This document shows, piece by piece, positions 32,741-33,153 of a stretch of 33,153 nt of DNA (its first letter is position 1; each line of letters opens with the position of its first letter). Under the pieces are notes generated by a model that made no database searches, had not been told where the DNA came from, and was given only the letters and a program-made list of their open reading frames with translations. The position numbers and the translations under genes are program-made. The DNA comes from Epilinea sp044228875 (GTDB lineage Bacteria; Chloroflexota; Anaerolineae; Epilineales; Epilineaceae), in NCBI GenBank assembly GCA_044228875.1, contig JBGAUA010000019.1:1-33153 (forward strand), given 5' to 3'.

Positions 32741-33153
32741 GTGCTGACCTTGGTCTCCGCAGTCTCCCGCTACGCCACCTGGCTGTTCGTCCTGCTGGGT
32801 ACGCTGGCGCTGCGCCAGGCCTGGCTCCTCCTCCGGAGCCTCGCCCATCGCCGCACAAGCCTCTTCAACCTGGAACGGGAGACCGCGGCCTCCAAGATGC
32901 AGCAGGCGATGGTCGCGCTGCTGCTCTACGGCACCCTGATCGTCGGCGTGCACACCATCGCCTTCAAGGTAGCGCCCACGCTGCCCGCGGACGCTTTGCG
33001 GTCGGGCCATTCGCCGCCCATCATCCAGAAGCCGCCCACCGCCGACCTGCCCACCGACACGCCGCCGGCATTGGCAGCCTTTCCGGGACCGAACAGAATT
33101 TTTCGGTCAACGAAGGCAGCAATGGCCTCATGGGTGCAGGGCATGTTCGCGCC
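32741..33153 (+). CDS. Uncharacterised membrane protein (partial, C-terminus off the window)
   Basis: An open frame from GTG 32741 reaches the right edge (at least 137 codons). Two hydrophobic helices are visible: YATWLFVLLGTLALRQAWLL (about 11-30) and MVALLLYGTLIVGVHTIAF (about 57-75). Between them is a basic and polar loop with LAHRRTSLFNLERETAASKM. After helix 2 a Pro/Thr-rich linker (SPPIIQKPPTADLPTDTPP) suggests an external domain beyond the window, perhaps an SH3-type or other envelope domain. No other in-frame start exists between the prs stop and this GTG. I do not recognise a family. It probably shares the prs transcript (24-nt gap). Confidence 0.7.
   Translation, partial: MLTLVSAVSRYATWLFVLLGTLALRQAWLLLRSLAHRRTSLFNLERETAASKMQQAMVALLLYGTLIVGVHTIAFKVAPTLPADALRSGHSPPIIQKPPTADLPTDTPPALAAFPGPNRIFRSTKAAMASWVQGMFA

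Overview
The window is GC-rich, almost fully coding DNA from a bacterial chromosome. Gene content (class II fructose-bisphosphatase next to rho, a LysM/M23 envelope protein, a dockerin/cohesin-tailed alpha-2-macroglobulin, Thr/Pro-rich secreted proteins ending in an FLPLLGR-type tail, menaquinone synthesis) suggests a Chloroflexota lineage close to Anaerolineae. That placement is inference from family knowledge, not a database match. No rRNA, tRNA, CRISPR array or intact mobile element was found.

Layout. 1-5123 (-): a giant secreted alpha-2-macroglobulin that runs off the left edge. 5346-6536 (+): an AI-2E/PerM-family permease. 6627-7058: an isolated 81-residue protein with its own promoter, palindromic leader and terminator. 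7094-8809 (+): an ArnT/PMT-like membrane glycosyltransferase. 8863-10781 (-): rlmN-rpe, overlapping by ATGA. 11082-13306 (+): MoxR ATPase and DUF58 protein. 13310-14614 (-): an MFS exporter. 14895-17153 (+): glpX and rho. 17290-21659 (+): LysM/M23-like protein, YqeY, PgpH-type HD phosphohydrolase and YbeY, mostly coupled by ATGA overlaps. 21784-25016 (+): a secreted propeller-like protein and a GH67-like lipoprotein. 25017-26551: an accessory patch with an MDR oxidoreductase of different base composition, a relic of an Rpn/PD-(D/E)XK transposase and two copies of a perfect palindrome. 26552-28734 (-): yhbY-menD. 28819-29916 (+): a galactokinase-like GHMP kinase, convergent with a ZIP metal transporter (29892-30662, -). 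30877-31527 (+): a probable selenoprotein. 31715-32716 (+): PRPP synthetase. 32741 to the right edge: a partial membrane protein.

The strongest discovery is at 30877-31527. An in-frame TGA at 31105 sits exactly where the first cysteine of a thioredoxin-like CxxC motif would be (T-U-P-V-C). The same frame then continues for 139 well-formed codons. A hairpin that meets the bacterial SECIS rules, with a G-first apical loop 22 nt after the TGA, follows immediately. A conventional annotation would call this a 76-residue protein and lose the catalytic domain.

A second theme is promoter architecture. Several genes (galK-like, ZIP, probably rlmN and the MFS gene) have a TACAAT-like -10 box only 7-9 nt before the start codon and no Shine-Dalgarno sequence, as expected for leaderless transcripts. 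The yhbY/galK divergent pair shares a symmetrical promoter built on one imperfect inverted repeat.
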